This document shows, piece after piece, positions 6,931 through 14,559 of a DNA stretch of 64,000 bases (its first letter is position 1; each line of letters begins with the position of its first letter). Position numbers and translations under genes: made by a program. Location of the stretch: contig DXGM01000012.1 in assembly GCA_019113915.1 (NCBI GenBank), positions 87,055 through 151,054 of the forward strand, written 5' to 3'. This stretch comes from Candidatus Gordonibacter avicola (lineage in GTDB: Bacteria; Actinomycetota; Coriobacteriia; Coriobacteriales; Eggerthellaceae). The notes beneath the pieces were generated by a model. The model did no database searches. It saw only the letters and a program-made list of their open reading frames with translations, and was not told where the DNA came from.

Positions 6931-8246
6931 GTGGCTGCGTTTGTGTTTACTCATGCGACGGTGCTTGATGGCACGGAGGGTATGGAGCCGCAGTCGAATA
7001 TGACTGTGGTGGTAAACGATGGCCGCATTGAGGCGGTGGGGACGGCGGCTACGACGGTGTGTCCTGCGGGTGCGCGCGAGGTGGACTTGGGTGGCGCGTA
7101 TCTCATGCCGGGCCTGATCAACGCGCATGTGCACCTGTGCGGCACCGGCAAGCCGATGAGTGCGGGCGGTGCGGGCGACCTCATTGACAAGGTGACGGGC
7201 AACCCTCTTGGCATGTGGTATCTGCGTCGCATGCTGCGAAAGAGCGCGCAGCAGCAGTTGGTGAGCGGCGTGACTACCGTGCGCTCGGTGGGCGACCCGG
7301 CGTTTGCCGACGTGGACGTGCGCGACGCCATCAACGCGGGCAAGTATCCGGGGCCGCGGTTGGTTACCTCGGGCACGGGCGTCACGGTGCCGGGCGGCCA
7401 CGGTGCGGGCCTGTTCGCGAAGGTGGTCTCCACGCCGGAAGAGGCTCGCGAGGCCGTGCGCGCCTGCTTCGCGCGCAAGTGCGACCTGGTGAAGCTGTTC
7501 ATCACGGGCGGCGTGTTTGACGCCGAGGTGGAAGGTGAACCTGGCGTGTTGCGTATGTCGCCCGAGATAGCGCGCGCCACCTGCGAAGAGGCGCACAAGC
7601 TGGGCATGTCCACAGCCGCTCACATCGAAAGTACCGAAGGCGTGCGTGTGGGGCTTGAAGCCGGCGTGGACACTATCGAGCACGGTGGGCCCCTCGACGA
7701 CGAGATCATCGCGCTCTTCAAGAAGAATGGTGCTGGACGCACCTCGTCGCTCACCTGCACCATCTCGCCTGCGTTGCCGTTCGTGGAACTGCCGCCCGAA
7801 AAGACGAAGTCCACGCACGTGCAGCAGGTGAACGGCCGCATCGTGTTCGAGGGCATCGTGGACGCGGCGAAGCAGGCGCTCGCGGCGGGCATTTCCGTGG
7901 GCCTCGGCACCGCTCGTCGTGCCCCTACATCACGCAGTACGACATGTGGCGCGAAGTGGTGTATTTCGAGCGCCTCGTGCGCGTGTCGCCCGCGTTTGCC
8001 CTGCACACGGCCACGTTGGGGAACGCGCGCATCCTGGGACTCGGCGACGAGACAGGTTCCATTGAGCCGGGCAAAGCCGCCGACCTTATAGTGATGGATG
8101 CAAACCCGCTAGAGAACCTGGAAGCACTGCGTCAGGTACGCCTCGTGATGGCGCGCGGGCAACTGAACGACCACCCGCAAGTCAAACACCTATCCGAACT
8201 GGACGCCGAACTCGATGGCTTCCTTCCGAAGGCGAAGGTTTCGTAA
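6931..8246 (+). pseudogene. Amidohydrolase (imidazolonepropionase/prolidase-like), frameshifted at the active-site Asp
   Basis: Two frames together spell one metal-dependent amidohydrolase of about 438 aa. The first frame has the HVHLCG metal motif, KLFITGG (carboxylated Lys), AAHIEST and IEHGG; the second, from about 7914, has FERLVRVSP and the closing IEPGKAADLIVMDANPLENL. The frame breaks at GLGT-A, where relatives have GTDSS or similar: one base (A) is missing between 7912 and 7913, and restoring it gives GAC (Asp) and the continuous TCG TCG TGC CCC TAC. The GTG at 6931 follows an AGGGGGG site. It is either a real inactivation or a sequencing error. Confidence 0.85.
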
Positions 8247-8253
8247 GACGTCA

Positions 8254-8901
8254 CTATCCTAGCAGGATGCGTTTCCACCAGTCGTAGTGTTCGGGGTTGG
8301 TTTTCCTGATGAACTCAAGCATCTCTTGCTTGGTTGACACGGGGAGGTTCCGGCACTGCTCGCGCAGGGCGGACTCGGCGCGAGCAGGATTTTTCAACAG
8401 GTCGCTCAAGGCACCTTCAAGCCCGGGAATGCCAAGACCTGCGGGTATTGCCGTGGGTGCGGCGGCGCGCACTTGTTGCGGCGTGTTGAAATCTGCAAGA
8501 AACGCCGCCTCGTCCAGGTGGCGAAAGCCCGGAAGCCCCAGCCCCTTCATGGTGGCCAGCAAATCGGGGAACGAATCGGGATAGGCGGTACCGCCTTGCA
8601 CCAGGCCATCGGCATTGGCAAAAGCTATCGTGAGCGTCCATGATCCCGCACCCTCAACCCGTTCGCTCGACGCGCCTTTGTCGTAGAACCCGAGTGCGCG
8701 AATCCACTTGTCAAGGGCGTGCGCGTCCTCAAGCGTATAGGGTCGCACCTCATCTGCGGTAGCCGTACCGTTCTCGATACGCTTCAGGCGCAACTCATAG
8801 GCATCAGGCGCAACAAGCGCAGCCACCAGAGAACTGGTTCCCCAGCTCGGTTTCGACACGGCGAAGGTAAGGCATTCGAACGGTGCAGACATGACGGTCA
8901 T
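8254..8901 (-). CDS. Hypothetical protein, 215 aa
   Basis: A soluble protein with no signal peptide or membrane segment and no fold I recognise. It opens MTVMSAPFECLTFAVSKPSWG and ends with a predicted helical tail (SALREQCRNLPVSTKQEMLEF, then an NPEHYDWWKRILLG terminus). I start it at 8901 because GAAGGAG lies 5 bp upstream; the frame stays open to 9051, but that extension lacks a ribosome binding site. It converges on the frameshifted amidohydrolase with 7 bp between the stops. Confidence 0.7.
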   Translation of the reverse strand: MTVMSAPFECLTFAVSKPSWGTSSLVAALVAPDAYELRLKRIENGTATADEVRPYTLEDAHALDKWIRALGFYDKGASSERVEGAGSWTLTIAFANADGLVQGGTAYPDSFPDLLATMKGLGLPGFRHLDEAAFLADFNTPQQVRAAAPTAIPAGLGIPGLEGALSDLLKNPARAESALREQCRNLPVSTKQEMLEFIRKTNPEHYDWWKRILLG

Positions 8902-9174
8902 AGTGGCTCCTTCGAGGAGAGTATTGTTCGGCTCATTATCGCACAGTGCGCACGTGACGCGTTTTTTGAACTGTGCGTGTTTCCGCTCGGGTAGCCACTT
9001 GATTCTTGTCAGATATGCGTGCGAACCGCACACCTTATGCCGCAGTTCCATCGCGGATACGGCGCGGTTTCGCCGTGTATTCGCCGTATCTTCTACCGAA
9101 ACCTTGCCAGAATCTAACAGAAACCTAACGCCTGATCAGACGCATAATTTGTACTAGCTTGGCAGAATGTTGAG

Positions 9175-9183
9175 TGCTAGAAT
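9175..9183 (+). promoter_or_regulatory. Extended -10 promoter for the 41-aa peptide gene
   Basis: TGC-TAGAAT at 9175-9183 is an extended -10 element 62 bp before the peptide start. The -35 is weak (TAGCTT at 17 bp spacing). The rest of the 340-bp gap from 8902 to 9244 shows only the outgoing promoter region of the 8254-8901 gene and no further ORF. Confidence 0.5.
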
Positions 9184-9244
9184 GCCCCCTGTCGGCGGTG
9201 TTCGCGCCCGGGTGGGTGACGCCTCGAGAGAGAGGGGGATCCCC

Positions 9245-9370
9245 ATGGATAGTTTCAACCTGATTGCGGGGCTTTGCTCCATACTGTCGTTTCTTATGGC
9301 AGTACATGATGCGTTGCGGCGAAGGCGAAAGGCGAGGCATAAGGCGAAAAGAGCACAAAAAAGGCGGTAG
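9245..9370 (+). CDS. 41-aa single-pass membrane peptide, candidate type I toxin
   Basis: The ATG at 9245 follows a strong GAGAGAGGGGG site and encodes one hydrophobic segment (residues about 4-21, FNLIAGLCSILSFLMAV) followed by a very basic tail ending KAKRAQKRR. The length, single transmembrane helix and charged C-terminus match type I toxin peptides such as Fst and TxpA in layout, not in sequence. Its last codons overlap, on the opposite strand, the terminator of a predicted convergent small RNA (9357-9445), as in txpA/ratA and par. It could also be a harmless small membrane protein. Confidence 0.6.
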   Translation: MDSFNLIAGLCSILSFLMAVHDALRRRRKARHKAKRAQKRR

Positions 9371-9390
9371 GGCTGGCACCCGAACCGCCT
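9357..9390 (-). terminator. Intrinsic terminator of the predicted small RNA
   Basis: On the minus strand AGGCGGT (9390-9384) pairs with ACCGCCT (9368-9362) around a 15-nt loop that itself contains GGG/CCC pairing, followed by TTTTTT (9362-9357). There is no minus-strand protein gene upstream of it, which is the main reason to posit a small RNA. Confidence 0.8.
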
Positions 9391-9445
9391 AGCACATGTC
9401 CTGCGTCACCCGCCCAACTCTAACCAAACGGGCATCGCCGACACC
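9357..9445 (-). ncRNA. Predicted convergent small RNA, about 85-90 nt
   Basis: A full transcription unit without an ORF. A near-consensus promoter (9450-9477) would start RNA near 9443-9445 on the minus strand, and a hairpin with a six-U tail ends it at 9357. The body contains GGCGATGCC and further short stems. It does not carry the conserved SRP or tmRNA signatures I know. The 3' end is antisense to the last codons of the 41-aa peptide gene, so it is a good antitoxin-RNA candidate. Expression is unproven. Confidence 0.6.
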
Positions 9446-9449
9446 CCGC

Positions 9450-9477
9450 ATTATACACGCCGCGCTCCGCCTTGCAA
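9450..9477 (-). promoter_or_regulatory. Near-consensus promoter of the predicted small RNA
   Basis: On the minus strand TTGCAA (9477-9472) and TATAAT (9455-9450) are 16 bp apart. The -10 box is a perfect match to consensus, stronger than most promoters in this window. Confidence 0.75.
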
Positions 9478-9579
9478 CCCCTCAATTCAGGATGGCGGTC
9501 CGCCGCTAAAGGGGCGAATACGCTATGATGGGGCCTAACGAACGAGGGTTGGGCGGTGGGCCGCCGGAGAGGACGATTC

Positions 9580-11610
9580 ATGGTTGATGGGGCGGCGGCG
9601 CGGGCGGCGTTGCGGGAGCATTTTGGCTACGAAGCCTTTCGGCCGGGGCAGGAGGGCGTGGTCGAGGCCATCCTTGCCGGGCGCGATGCGTTGGCGGTTA
9701 TGCCGACGGGCGCGGGCAAATCGGTGTGCTACCAGGTGCCGGGCATTGTGTTCGAAGGTCTGACCCTGGTGGTGAGTCCGCTCGTGTCCCTCATGGGCGA
9801 CCAGGTGCGCGCGCTTTTGGACGCGGGCGTGCGCGGTGCCTATCTCAATTCCTCCCTGACGCCTGGTCAGCAGGCCACCGTGCTGCGTCGCGCGCTCGCG
9901 GGTGCGTACCAGATCATGTACGTGGCGCCCGAACGCCTCGCCGACCAGCGCTTTCTCGACTTTGCCCGCGAGGCGACCATTTCGCTGGTGGCGGTGGATG
10001 AAGCGCACTGTGTGTCCCAGTGGGGCCAGGACTTCCGCCCATCGTATCTCACCATTGGTGACTTCATCGCGCAACTTCCCACGCGTCCCGTTGTGGCGGC
10101 GTTCACAGCCACGGCTACCGAACGTGTGCGTCGCGACATTGTGCGCCTGCTCGATTTGCGCGAACCCTACGAGGTGGTCACGGGGTTTGACCGGCCAAAC
10201 CTCTACTTCGGCGTGGAGCGCAAAGACCCGAAACGCAAACTCGCGTGGATTGCCGCGTGGGTGCTTGAGCACCCGGCCGACTCGGGCATTGTGTACTGCT
10301 CCACGCGTAAGGACACCGACAAGGTGCACGCCGCGCTTATTGAGGCGGGTGTGCGCGCTACGCGCTACCACGCCGGCATGCCCACCGCTCAGCGCATCGA
10401 GAGCCAGCGCGCCTTCATTGCCGATGACGCCCCTGTCATGGTGGCGACGAACGCTTTCGGCATGGGCATTGACAAGTCGAACGTGCGCTACGTGATTCAC
10501 CACAACATGCCGGGCTCGCTTGAAGCGTACTATCAGGAGGCAGGCCGCGCGGGCCGCGATGGTGAACCCTCCACCTGCATGCTGCTGTGGAGCGACGGCG
10601 ACGTGTCCACCTGCCGTTTCTTCATTGAGCAAGAGTCGGGCAACGAAGAACTCACGCCCGAAGAAGCCGAGGCTGTTCGCGCCTCGCGCCGCCGCCTGCT
10701 TGCCGCCATGACCGGTTACTGCAACACCACCACGTGCCTGAGACGCTACATCTTGGATTATTTTGGTCAAGGATTAGGGAGCGTTCGTAGCGTCAGCGAA
10801 GAGGGTTCTGGTGCTGAAGATTGCGGTGAAAGCCTGACGAAGCGGCCCTTTGGCCGTGAGGAAGGCTTGGAGCCGCAAGATTCGGTACCAGAACCCTCCG
10901 CAGCGTCGAGTAGTTCCGACTGCCGACAGGCAGTCGGAACTTGTTGTTCTAATTGCAGTGGCGACTTTGAAGCCGTGGACGTTACCGCTGATGCGCGGGC
11001 GATTATGCGGTGTGTGCAGGAGTTGCGTGGGCGTTTCGGCAAGGGGCTTGTGGTGGATGTGCTGCGCGGGTCGAAGAGCGCGAAAGTGCTGGAAATGCAC
11101 CTGGATGAAACGGCCACCTATGGCGCTTCACGTGCATCAACTGCCCAGATAAAAGAGATCATCGAGTTGCTTGTCGCCGGCGACTTCCTGAGTATTACCG
11201 AAGGTTCCTATCCCACCGTAGGTCTGGGTCCCCGTGCTCGCGAGGTGGCGGAAGAAGGGTTTGTGCTCACCATGAAAAAGGTGGTGCATAAGGCCGATCG
11301 CACGCGCGCCGCAGCGGGAGTGAAGGGAGGACGCGCGTTTGGTGCTTCGGGCACGGCTGCTGGCGGGGCAGATGCAGACGAGGAGTTGTTCGAACGCCTT
11401 CGTACGTTGCGCAAGCGTCTGGCCGACGAGGCAGGTGTACCTCCCTACATCGTGTTTTCGGACGCCACGCTGCGTGATATGTGTGCGAAGCTCCCCGCTT
11501 CCGAAGACGAATTCCTTGACGTATCCGGCGTGGGCGCCACCAAGCTCGCGCGTTACGGCGAGGCCTTCCTCGCCGAACTCGCCGTGTATGCGCAGGAGGA
11601 AAGAGGCTGA
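9580..11610 (+). CDS. recQ: ATP-dependent DNA helicase RecQ, with an inserted palindromic element
   Basis: 676 aa from ATG 9580 (GGAGAGGA site 8 bp upstream). Domains: helicase core with Walker A MPTGAGKS (Lys47), VDEAHCVSQWGQDFRPSY, and RAGRDGE; zinc/RQC region; C-terminal HRDC domain (DEELFERLRTLRKRLADEAG onward). RecQ unwinds recombination and stalled-fork intermediates 3' to 5'. In the zinc domain, between YILDYFGQ and CCSNC, about 50 residues (about 400-455) are foreign and low-complexity; they are encoded by a palindromic repeat (10801-10940) inserted in frame. The zinc Cys cluster is split, but all core motifs are intact, so the enzyme may still work. Confidence 0.95.
   Translation: MVDGAAARAALREHFGYEAFRPGQEGVVEAILAGRDALAVMPTGAGKSVCYQVPGIVFEGLTLVVSPLVSLMGDQVRALLDAGVRGAYLNSSLTPGQQATVLRRALAGAYQIMYVAPERLADQRFLDFAREATISLVAVDEAHCVSQWGQDFRPSYLTIGDFIAQLPTRPVVAAFTATATERVRRDIVRLLDLREPYEVVTGFDRPNLYFGVERKDPKRKLAWIAAWVLEHPADSGIVYCSTRKDTDKVHAALIEAGVRATRYHAGMPTAQRIESQRAFIADDAPVMVATNAFGMGIDKSNVRYVIHHNMPGSLEAYYQEAGRAGRDGEPSTCMLLWSDGDVSTCRFFIEQESGNEELTPEEAEAVRASRRRLLAAMTGYCNTTTCLRRYILDYFGQGLGSVRSVSEEGSGAEDCGESLTKRPFGREEGLEPQDSVPEPSAASSSSDCRQAVGTCCSNCSGDFEAVDVTADARAIMRCVQELRGRFGKGLVVDVLRGSKSAKVLEMHLDETATYGASRASTAQIKEIIELLVAGDFLSITEGSYPTVGLGPRAREVAEEGFVLTMKKVVHKADRTRAAAGVKGGRAFGASGTAAGGADADEELFERLRTLRKRLADEAGVPPYIVFSDATLRDMCAKLPASEDEFLDVSGVGATKLARYGEAFLAELAVYAQEERG
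10801..10940 (+). repeat. In-frame palindromic element inside recQ
   Basis: A 98-bp imperfect palindrome (10801-10898) with outer arms GAGGGTTCTGGT / ACCAGAACCCTC and an apex GGCC-CTTT-GGCC. It is followed by the linker CGCAGCGTCGAGTA and a perfect 12-bp hairpin, GTTCCGACTGCC-GACA-GGCAGTCGGAAC without the dashes (10913-10940). The same three-part layout, reverse-complemented, lies between hisZ and hisG (33194-33331) and after tsf (63197-63335). All codons stay open, so the helicase is extended rather than truncated. Confidence 0.85.
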
Positions 11611-11637
11611 TCAACAGCCCAACAGGCGCGAATACAA

Positions 11638-11686
11638 CAGGCCGACCAAGAACGAAGGGGAGGGATCCCTCGTCCAGGTCGGCCTG
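11638..11686. terminator. Bidirectional hairpin between convergent genes
   Basis: CAGGCCGACC (11638-11647) pairs with GGTCGGCCTG (11677-11686), with an inner AGGGATCCCT palindrome. It lies between the convergent recQ and DUF4097 genes and probably ends both transcripts, although no long U tract follows. Confidence 0.55.
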
Positions 11687-11714
11687 CTGAAACACAGTGC
11701 CTAATGCAACCTAT

Positions 11715-12893
11715 TTAAGCTGTTGGCGCTGAGGGCGCTTTGGGTGCTTCAGGTGCTGTCGGAGGAACTGGCGCTGAGGGCACCCCCGTGCCGTTTCCGC
11801 CACCCGGGGCTTGCTCATCCCGCAACGCGGAGGGCGATTCGCTCAAGTACAGGTCGATGTTGCCAATGGTGGTGCGAACCACGATGCGCTTCGTCGCACT
11901 CGGCGACCCCTGCGGCGCGTGGACGTTGCCGGATGCCGATGAGGCATCGATGGCGTAGTCTTCGGCCGACCCTGTGAACGAGAGGCTCACCTCACCCGTA
12001 TCAGCTTGGATCGAGGCGCCATCGCGGGCGACCAGTGCAGTACCGTCAATGCTGCCCTGCATACTCTGTGCGGTCAGGCGACCAGTCGTCACGTCGTTGA
12101 GGTGCTGGTTGCCGGTCTGACTGCGGGTTTCCACCGTATCTGCGTCGATGCCGCGCAGCTCAATACTACCGCTTTCCGCAAAGACGCTCAGGGTGGCAGC
12201 ACGCAGGTCATTCACGGAAATGGTGCCATTGCCGCCCTGCGCCGTTACCGCGCCAGCCGCCTCAATGAAAGCCATCTGTACGCTGCCGTTGCGGGTGAAA
12301 GCCTCCACACTGTTCGCCGTAACATCGCTGATATCAACCACGCCGTTTTCAGTCCTCAACTCCACGGAATCCGCTGTGGAGCGGCCGATATGCGCGTGGC
12401 CATTGTTGGTGGTCACGCTCACGGCGCTGAGCGACGGCATGTCGTCGATGGTGGTACTGCCCTCGTGGGAGCGTACCGTCACGGAGCCGGCGAACGACGC
12501 AGGCACCTTCACCACGGTGGAGCGGTCGGTGAAGTCGAAGTCCATGATCATGACGCCGATGCGAGGCTTGGACGTGCACGTAATGTGCAGTTCGCCGTTC
12601 GTGTCGGTAATCTCGGTATTCCGCAGCTCACCCTTCCAATAGGTGACCTCAATGGCATCGGAAGAGGAAGCCTCGAAGCGGACATCACCCGCTTCGCTGT
12701 CAACAATGATGGCGTTGTGTGCCGCAACACTCTCGGCATCAAGCGTCTCGGTGACTTCGGTCCAATCGCGCGGCATGTTCGACAAGTTCTCCAGGCGGAA
12801 GTCGGCGGCCGCGAACGCTCCGAAGGAGATCGCACACCCGCCGATAACAAGGGCGGTGGCGATGATAAGAACAACTTTACGCGCGGTGGTCAT
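11715..12893 (-). CDS. DUF4097 beta-strand repeat protein, membrane-anchored
   Basis: 392 aa. MTTARKVVLIIATALVIGG at the N-terminus is a signal anchor or lipoprotein-like leader (GGCA near residue 20). Then comes a right-handed beta-repeat region with recurring units such as SVTVRSHEGSTTID, SVELRTENGVVDIS and TVETRSQTGNQHLND, typical of DUF4097. The tail is Pro/Ala-rich. Last gene of a PadR-DUF1700-DUF4097 operon, a trio that in Gram-positives is linked to envelope stress. The start at 12893 lies 17 bp inside the DUF1700 gene; the longer frame upstream only copies that gene's Pro-rich tail region. Confidence 0.85.
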   Translation of the reverse strand: MTTARKVVLIIATALVIGGCAISFGAFAAADFRLENLSNMPRDWTEVTETLDAESVAAHNAIIVDSEAGDVRFEASSSDAIEVTYWKGELRNTEITDTNGELHITCTSKPRIGVMIMDFDFTDRSTVVKVPASFAGSVTVRSHEGSTTIDDMPSLSAVSVTTNNGHAHIGRSTADSVELRTENGVVDISDVTANSVEAFTRNGSVQMAFIEAAGAVTAQGGNGTISVNDLRAATLSVFAESGSIELRGIDADTVETRSQTGNQHLNDVTTGRLTAQSMQGSIDGTALVARDGASIQADTGEVSLSFTGSAEDYAIDASSASGNVHAPQGSPSATKRIVVRTTIGNIDLYLSESPSALRDEQAPGGGNGTGVPSAPVPPTAPEAPKAPSAPTA

Positions 12894-13695
12894 GGCTCGG
12901 CGCTCCTTCCGAGTTCGGCTGCCCGGCCAGCGGCGCAGTGGGCAGGGGAGAGGTGGGCGGATAGGGGTAGGGGGAGGGTGGAGGGCAGGTGGCAAAACCT
13001 GCTGGTGCCCCGTTGTATCCAGTTGGTGTAGGGGGTGCGGGCGGCGCAGGCGGATAGCCGCCGGGGAAAGCACCGGGCATTCCTGTCACACCAGCCTCTT
13101 CGCCCTTGGTGCGCCGTTTCACGAACAAACTCTTAATCCAGCAGGCGAACGTGTGCGTGAGCTGCACTAGTCCCTTGCTGGCAGCCAGCACGCCGAACCA
13201 GGCAAACAGTCCCAGCCCCGCGCCGGCCAACCCGCAGCCCAAAAGCCACAGGCCCGTCAGCGGAAAGCCGGTGGAGAGGCTATACACCAAGCCCCAGATG
13301 CCAATGGGTGCACACAGAAGCAGCATGACCACGACAGTCCACAGTGCCACCACCACCATCCAAATGGACAGATACACGGCAAACACCGCCATAGCCAACG
13401 CCAGTACGATAGGCACCCAAAGAGGAGAGAACACCGCCAGAAGCACAATGTTTAAAGTGCGGCTGCCAGTGTTCGCCTTTGCGATGGCCTTCGGGATGGG
13501 CGGCGTCTCGGCGATGATCTGCGCTGCAATAGTATCGACGGGCCCCAGCGCGGCCACGGCTTCCGCTTCGGTCATGCCGTCTTCCATGCGGTCGTCAATC
13601 ATTTCGGCATAAAACGAAATCGATTGCTCAACTTCATACGACGGCAACTTGCCGAGTGCGCGTCGCAGCGCTTCAGTAAACTCGGTCTTGTTCAT
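12877..13695 (-). CDS. DUF1700 (HAAS-domain) integral membrane protein
   Basis: 272 aa. The N-terminal about 70 residues form the HAAS signalling domain (FTEALRRALGKLPSYEVEQ, then FYAEMIDDRMEDG and EAVAALG). Residues about 80-185 contain four hydrophobic segments, and the C-terminal 70 residues are a Pro/Gly/Tyr-rich disordered tail. HAAS proteins accompany PadR repressors and are thought to bring envelope state to the regulator. The start overlaps the PadR stop by 4 bp. Confidence 0.85.
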   Translation of the reverse strand: MNKTEFTEALRRALGKLPSYEVEQSISFYAEMIDDRMEDGMTEAEAVAALGPVDTIAAQIIAETPPIPKAIAKANTGSRTLNIVLLAVFSPLWVPIVLALAMAVFAVYLSIWMVVVALWTVVVMLLLCAPIGIWGLVYSLSTGFPLTGLWLLGCGLAGAGLGLFAWFGVLAASKGLVQLTHTFACWIKSLFVKRRTKGEEAGVTGMPGAFPGGYPPAPPAPPTPTGYNGAPAGFATCPPPSPYPYPPTSPLPTAPLAGQPNSEGAPSHDHRA

Positions 13696-14006
13696 CGGTT
13701 TGCACCTCGTTTCACGTATTCGTAGATGGAGACGATGTCGTCCTGCTCGCGCAGAAACTCATCGATGTGGCGCACGCCCGCGTCGGTGATGCGGTAGTAC
13801 TTGCGCAAACGCCCGTTGTGCTCCACCGCGTACGTGGTGAGCAGCCCTGCTGATTCCAAGCGCTTGAGCAGGGGATACAGCGTCGACTCAGTCAAATTCA
13901 GAATGGAAGGCACGTCTTTGACTATCTGGTAGCCATACGAATCCTGCCGATTGATTGAGGCGAGCACGCAGACTTCCAAAAAGCCGCGCTTCATTTGAGC
14001 GTCCAT
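13692..14006 (-). CDS. PadR-family repressor
   Basis: A 104-aa PadR protein: LEVCVLASINRQDSYGYQIV, ESTLYPLLKRLESAGLL, and RLRKYYRITDAGVRHI. I start it at MDAQMKRG (14006) because of a perfect AAAGGAGG site 8 bp upstream; the frame is open to 14129, but that would run across the promoter. It heads the operon with DUF1700 and DUF4097, and a perfect inverted repeat covers its own promoter, so strong autoregulation is likely. Confidence 0.92.
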   Translation of the reverse strand: MDAQMKRGFLEVCVLASINRQDSYGYQIVKDVPSILNLTESTLYPLLKRLESAGLLTTYAVEHNGRLRKYYRITDAGVRHIDEFLREQDDIVSIYEYVKRGANR

Positions 14007-14020
14007 CGTATACCTCCTTT

Positions 14021-14057
14021 CGCCCGATACTATACGTTGCATAGTATCGGGCGTCAA
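14021..14057 (-). promoter_or_regulatory. PadR promoter with a perfect 13-bp inverted-repeat operator
   Basis: Minus-strand promoter: TTGACG (14057-14052), 17-bp spacer, TATAGT (14034-14029). The operator CGCCCGATACTAT (14021-14033) and ATAGTATCGGGCG (14041-14053) is a perfect 13-bp inverted repeat with a 7-bp centre. It fills the spacer and part of the -10 box, so a bound dimer would exclude polymerase. Confidence 0.85.
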
Positions 14058-14404
14058 GAGGTATAAATAACTTTTATGAGAGTGGATCAATGACTGCAAG
14101 AAAAGTTCCCAAAGGAAAACTTTCCGCACACGAAAAAACGAGTATCAAAAAAGCGAAAACAACAGCACGCAAAAACGAAAAAACGAGCGACATGAAAATG
14201 AATGACACGAACGAAAGGAAGAACAGCACGTAAAACTACCAACACAAAAAACGAGTGACACGAAAAAACGAATGGCATTGTTTCACGTGAAACATCTGCT
14301 CACCCTTTTTGGATCAAAAAGGGAATAAAAAACGAGGCATGAAAAATTGAGGCATGAAAAAAGGAATATTGATTTAAAGACTACTGAATTAAAGAATGAA
14401 AAAA
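14058..14404. other. AT-rich gap with repeated A-tract motifs
   Basis: This gap has no credible gene (weak ORFs only). AAAAAACGA recurs about six times, often as ACGAAAAAACGA followed by G-rich triplets, and the base composition is far more A-rich than the surroundings. A CCCTTTTT / AAAAAGGG palindrome sits at 14303-14322. A perfect parS site lies at 14279-14294. I see no DnaA-box cluster. Bent DNA or a nucleoid-protein binding zone is a reasonable reading. Confidence 0.6.
14279..14294. promoter_or_regulatory. parS: parS site (ParB loading centromere)
   Basis: TGTTTCACGTGAAACA is a perfect 16-bp palindrome identical to the bacterial parS consensus. ParB loads here to spread and recruit SMC for chromosome segregation. 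In most bacteria parS lies within a few hundred kb of oriC, so the window is probably origin-proximal. I found no second copy in the window. Confidence 0.9.
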
Positions 14405-14442
14405 CGAAGCGCCGGGGGACGGGGATGCATGCCGACGCTTCG
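14398..14442 (-). terminator. Terminator of the molybdoenzyme/DASS operon
   Basis: On the minus strand CGAAGCG (14442-14436) pairs with CGCTTCG (14411-14405), with inner CGG/CCG pairing, followed by TTTTTT from 14404. It lies about 120 bp beyond the stop of the last operon gene (14560). Confidence 0.75.
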
Positions 14443-14559
14443 CTAGGGGTATTTTCATCAGGTATTTATTATTGTGAAAATCATACTTATAACTTAGAAG
14501 TTCCTCTTTTGCTTCTCAACCTGAGACGCATTCGAAACACCTGAAGGCGCACCTTTCTC

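Noticed and set aside
9357..9445. SRP (4.5S) RNA or a tRNA as identity of the predicted small RNA
   Set aside because: The conserved SRP apical motif and tRNA arms are not present.
9535..10770. 411-aa ORF on the minus strand opposite recQ
   Set aside because: It is the antisense shadow of a clear helicase gene; its His/Arg/Val-rich composition is typical of reverse frames in high-GC DNA.
10780..10955. Intein or extra domain in RecQ
   Set aside because: No splicing motifs; the segment is low-complexity and encoded by a DNA palindrome.
14007..14404. AT-rich gap as oriC
   Set aside because: It has parS but no DnaA-box cluster (TTATCCACA) and no dnaA or dnaN beside it.
14347..14544. 65-aa ORF between parS and the DASS operon
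   Set aside because: Lys/Asn/Thr-rich from A-tracts, crosses a terminator hairpin, no ribosome binding site.
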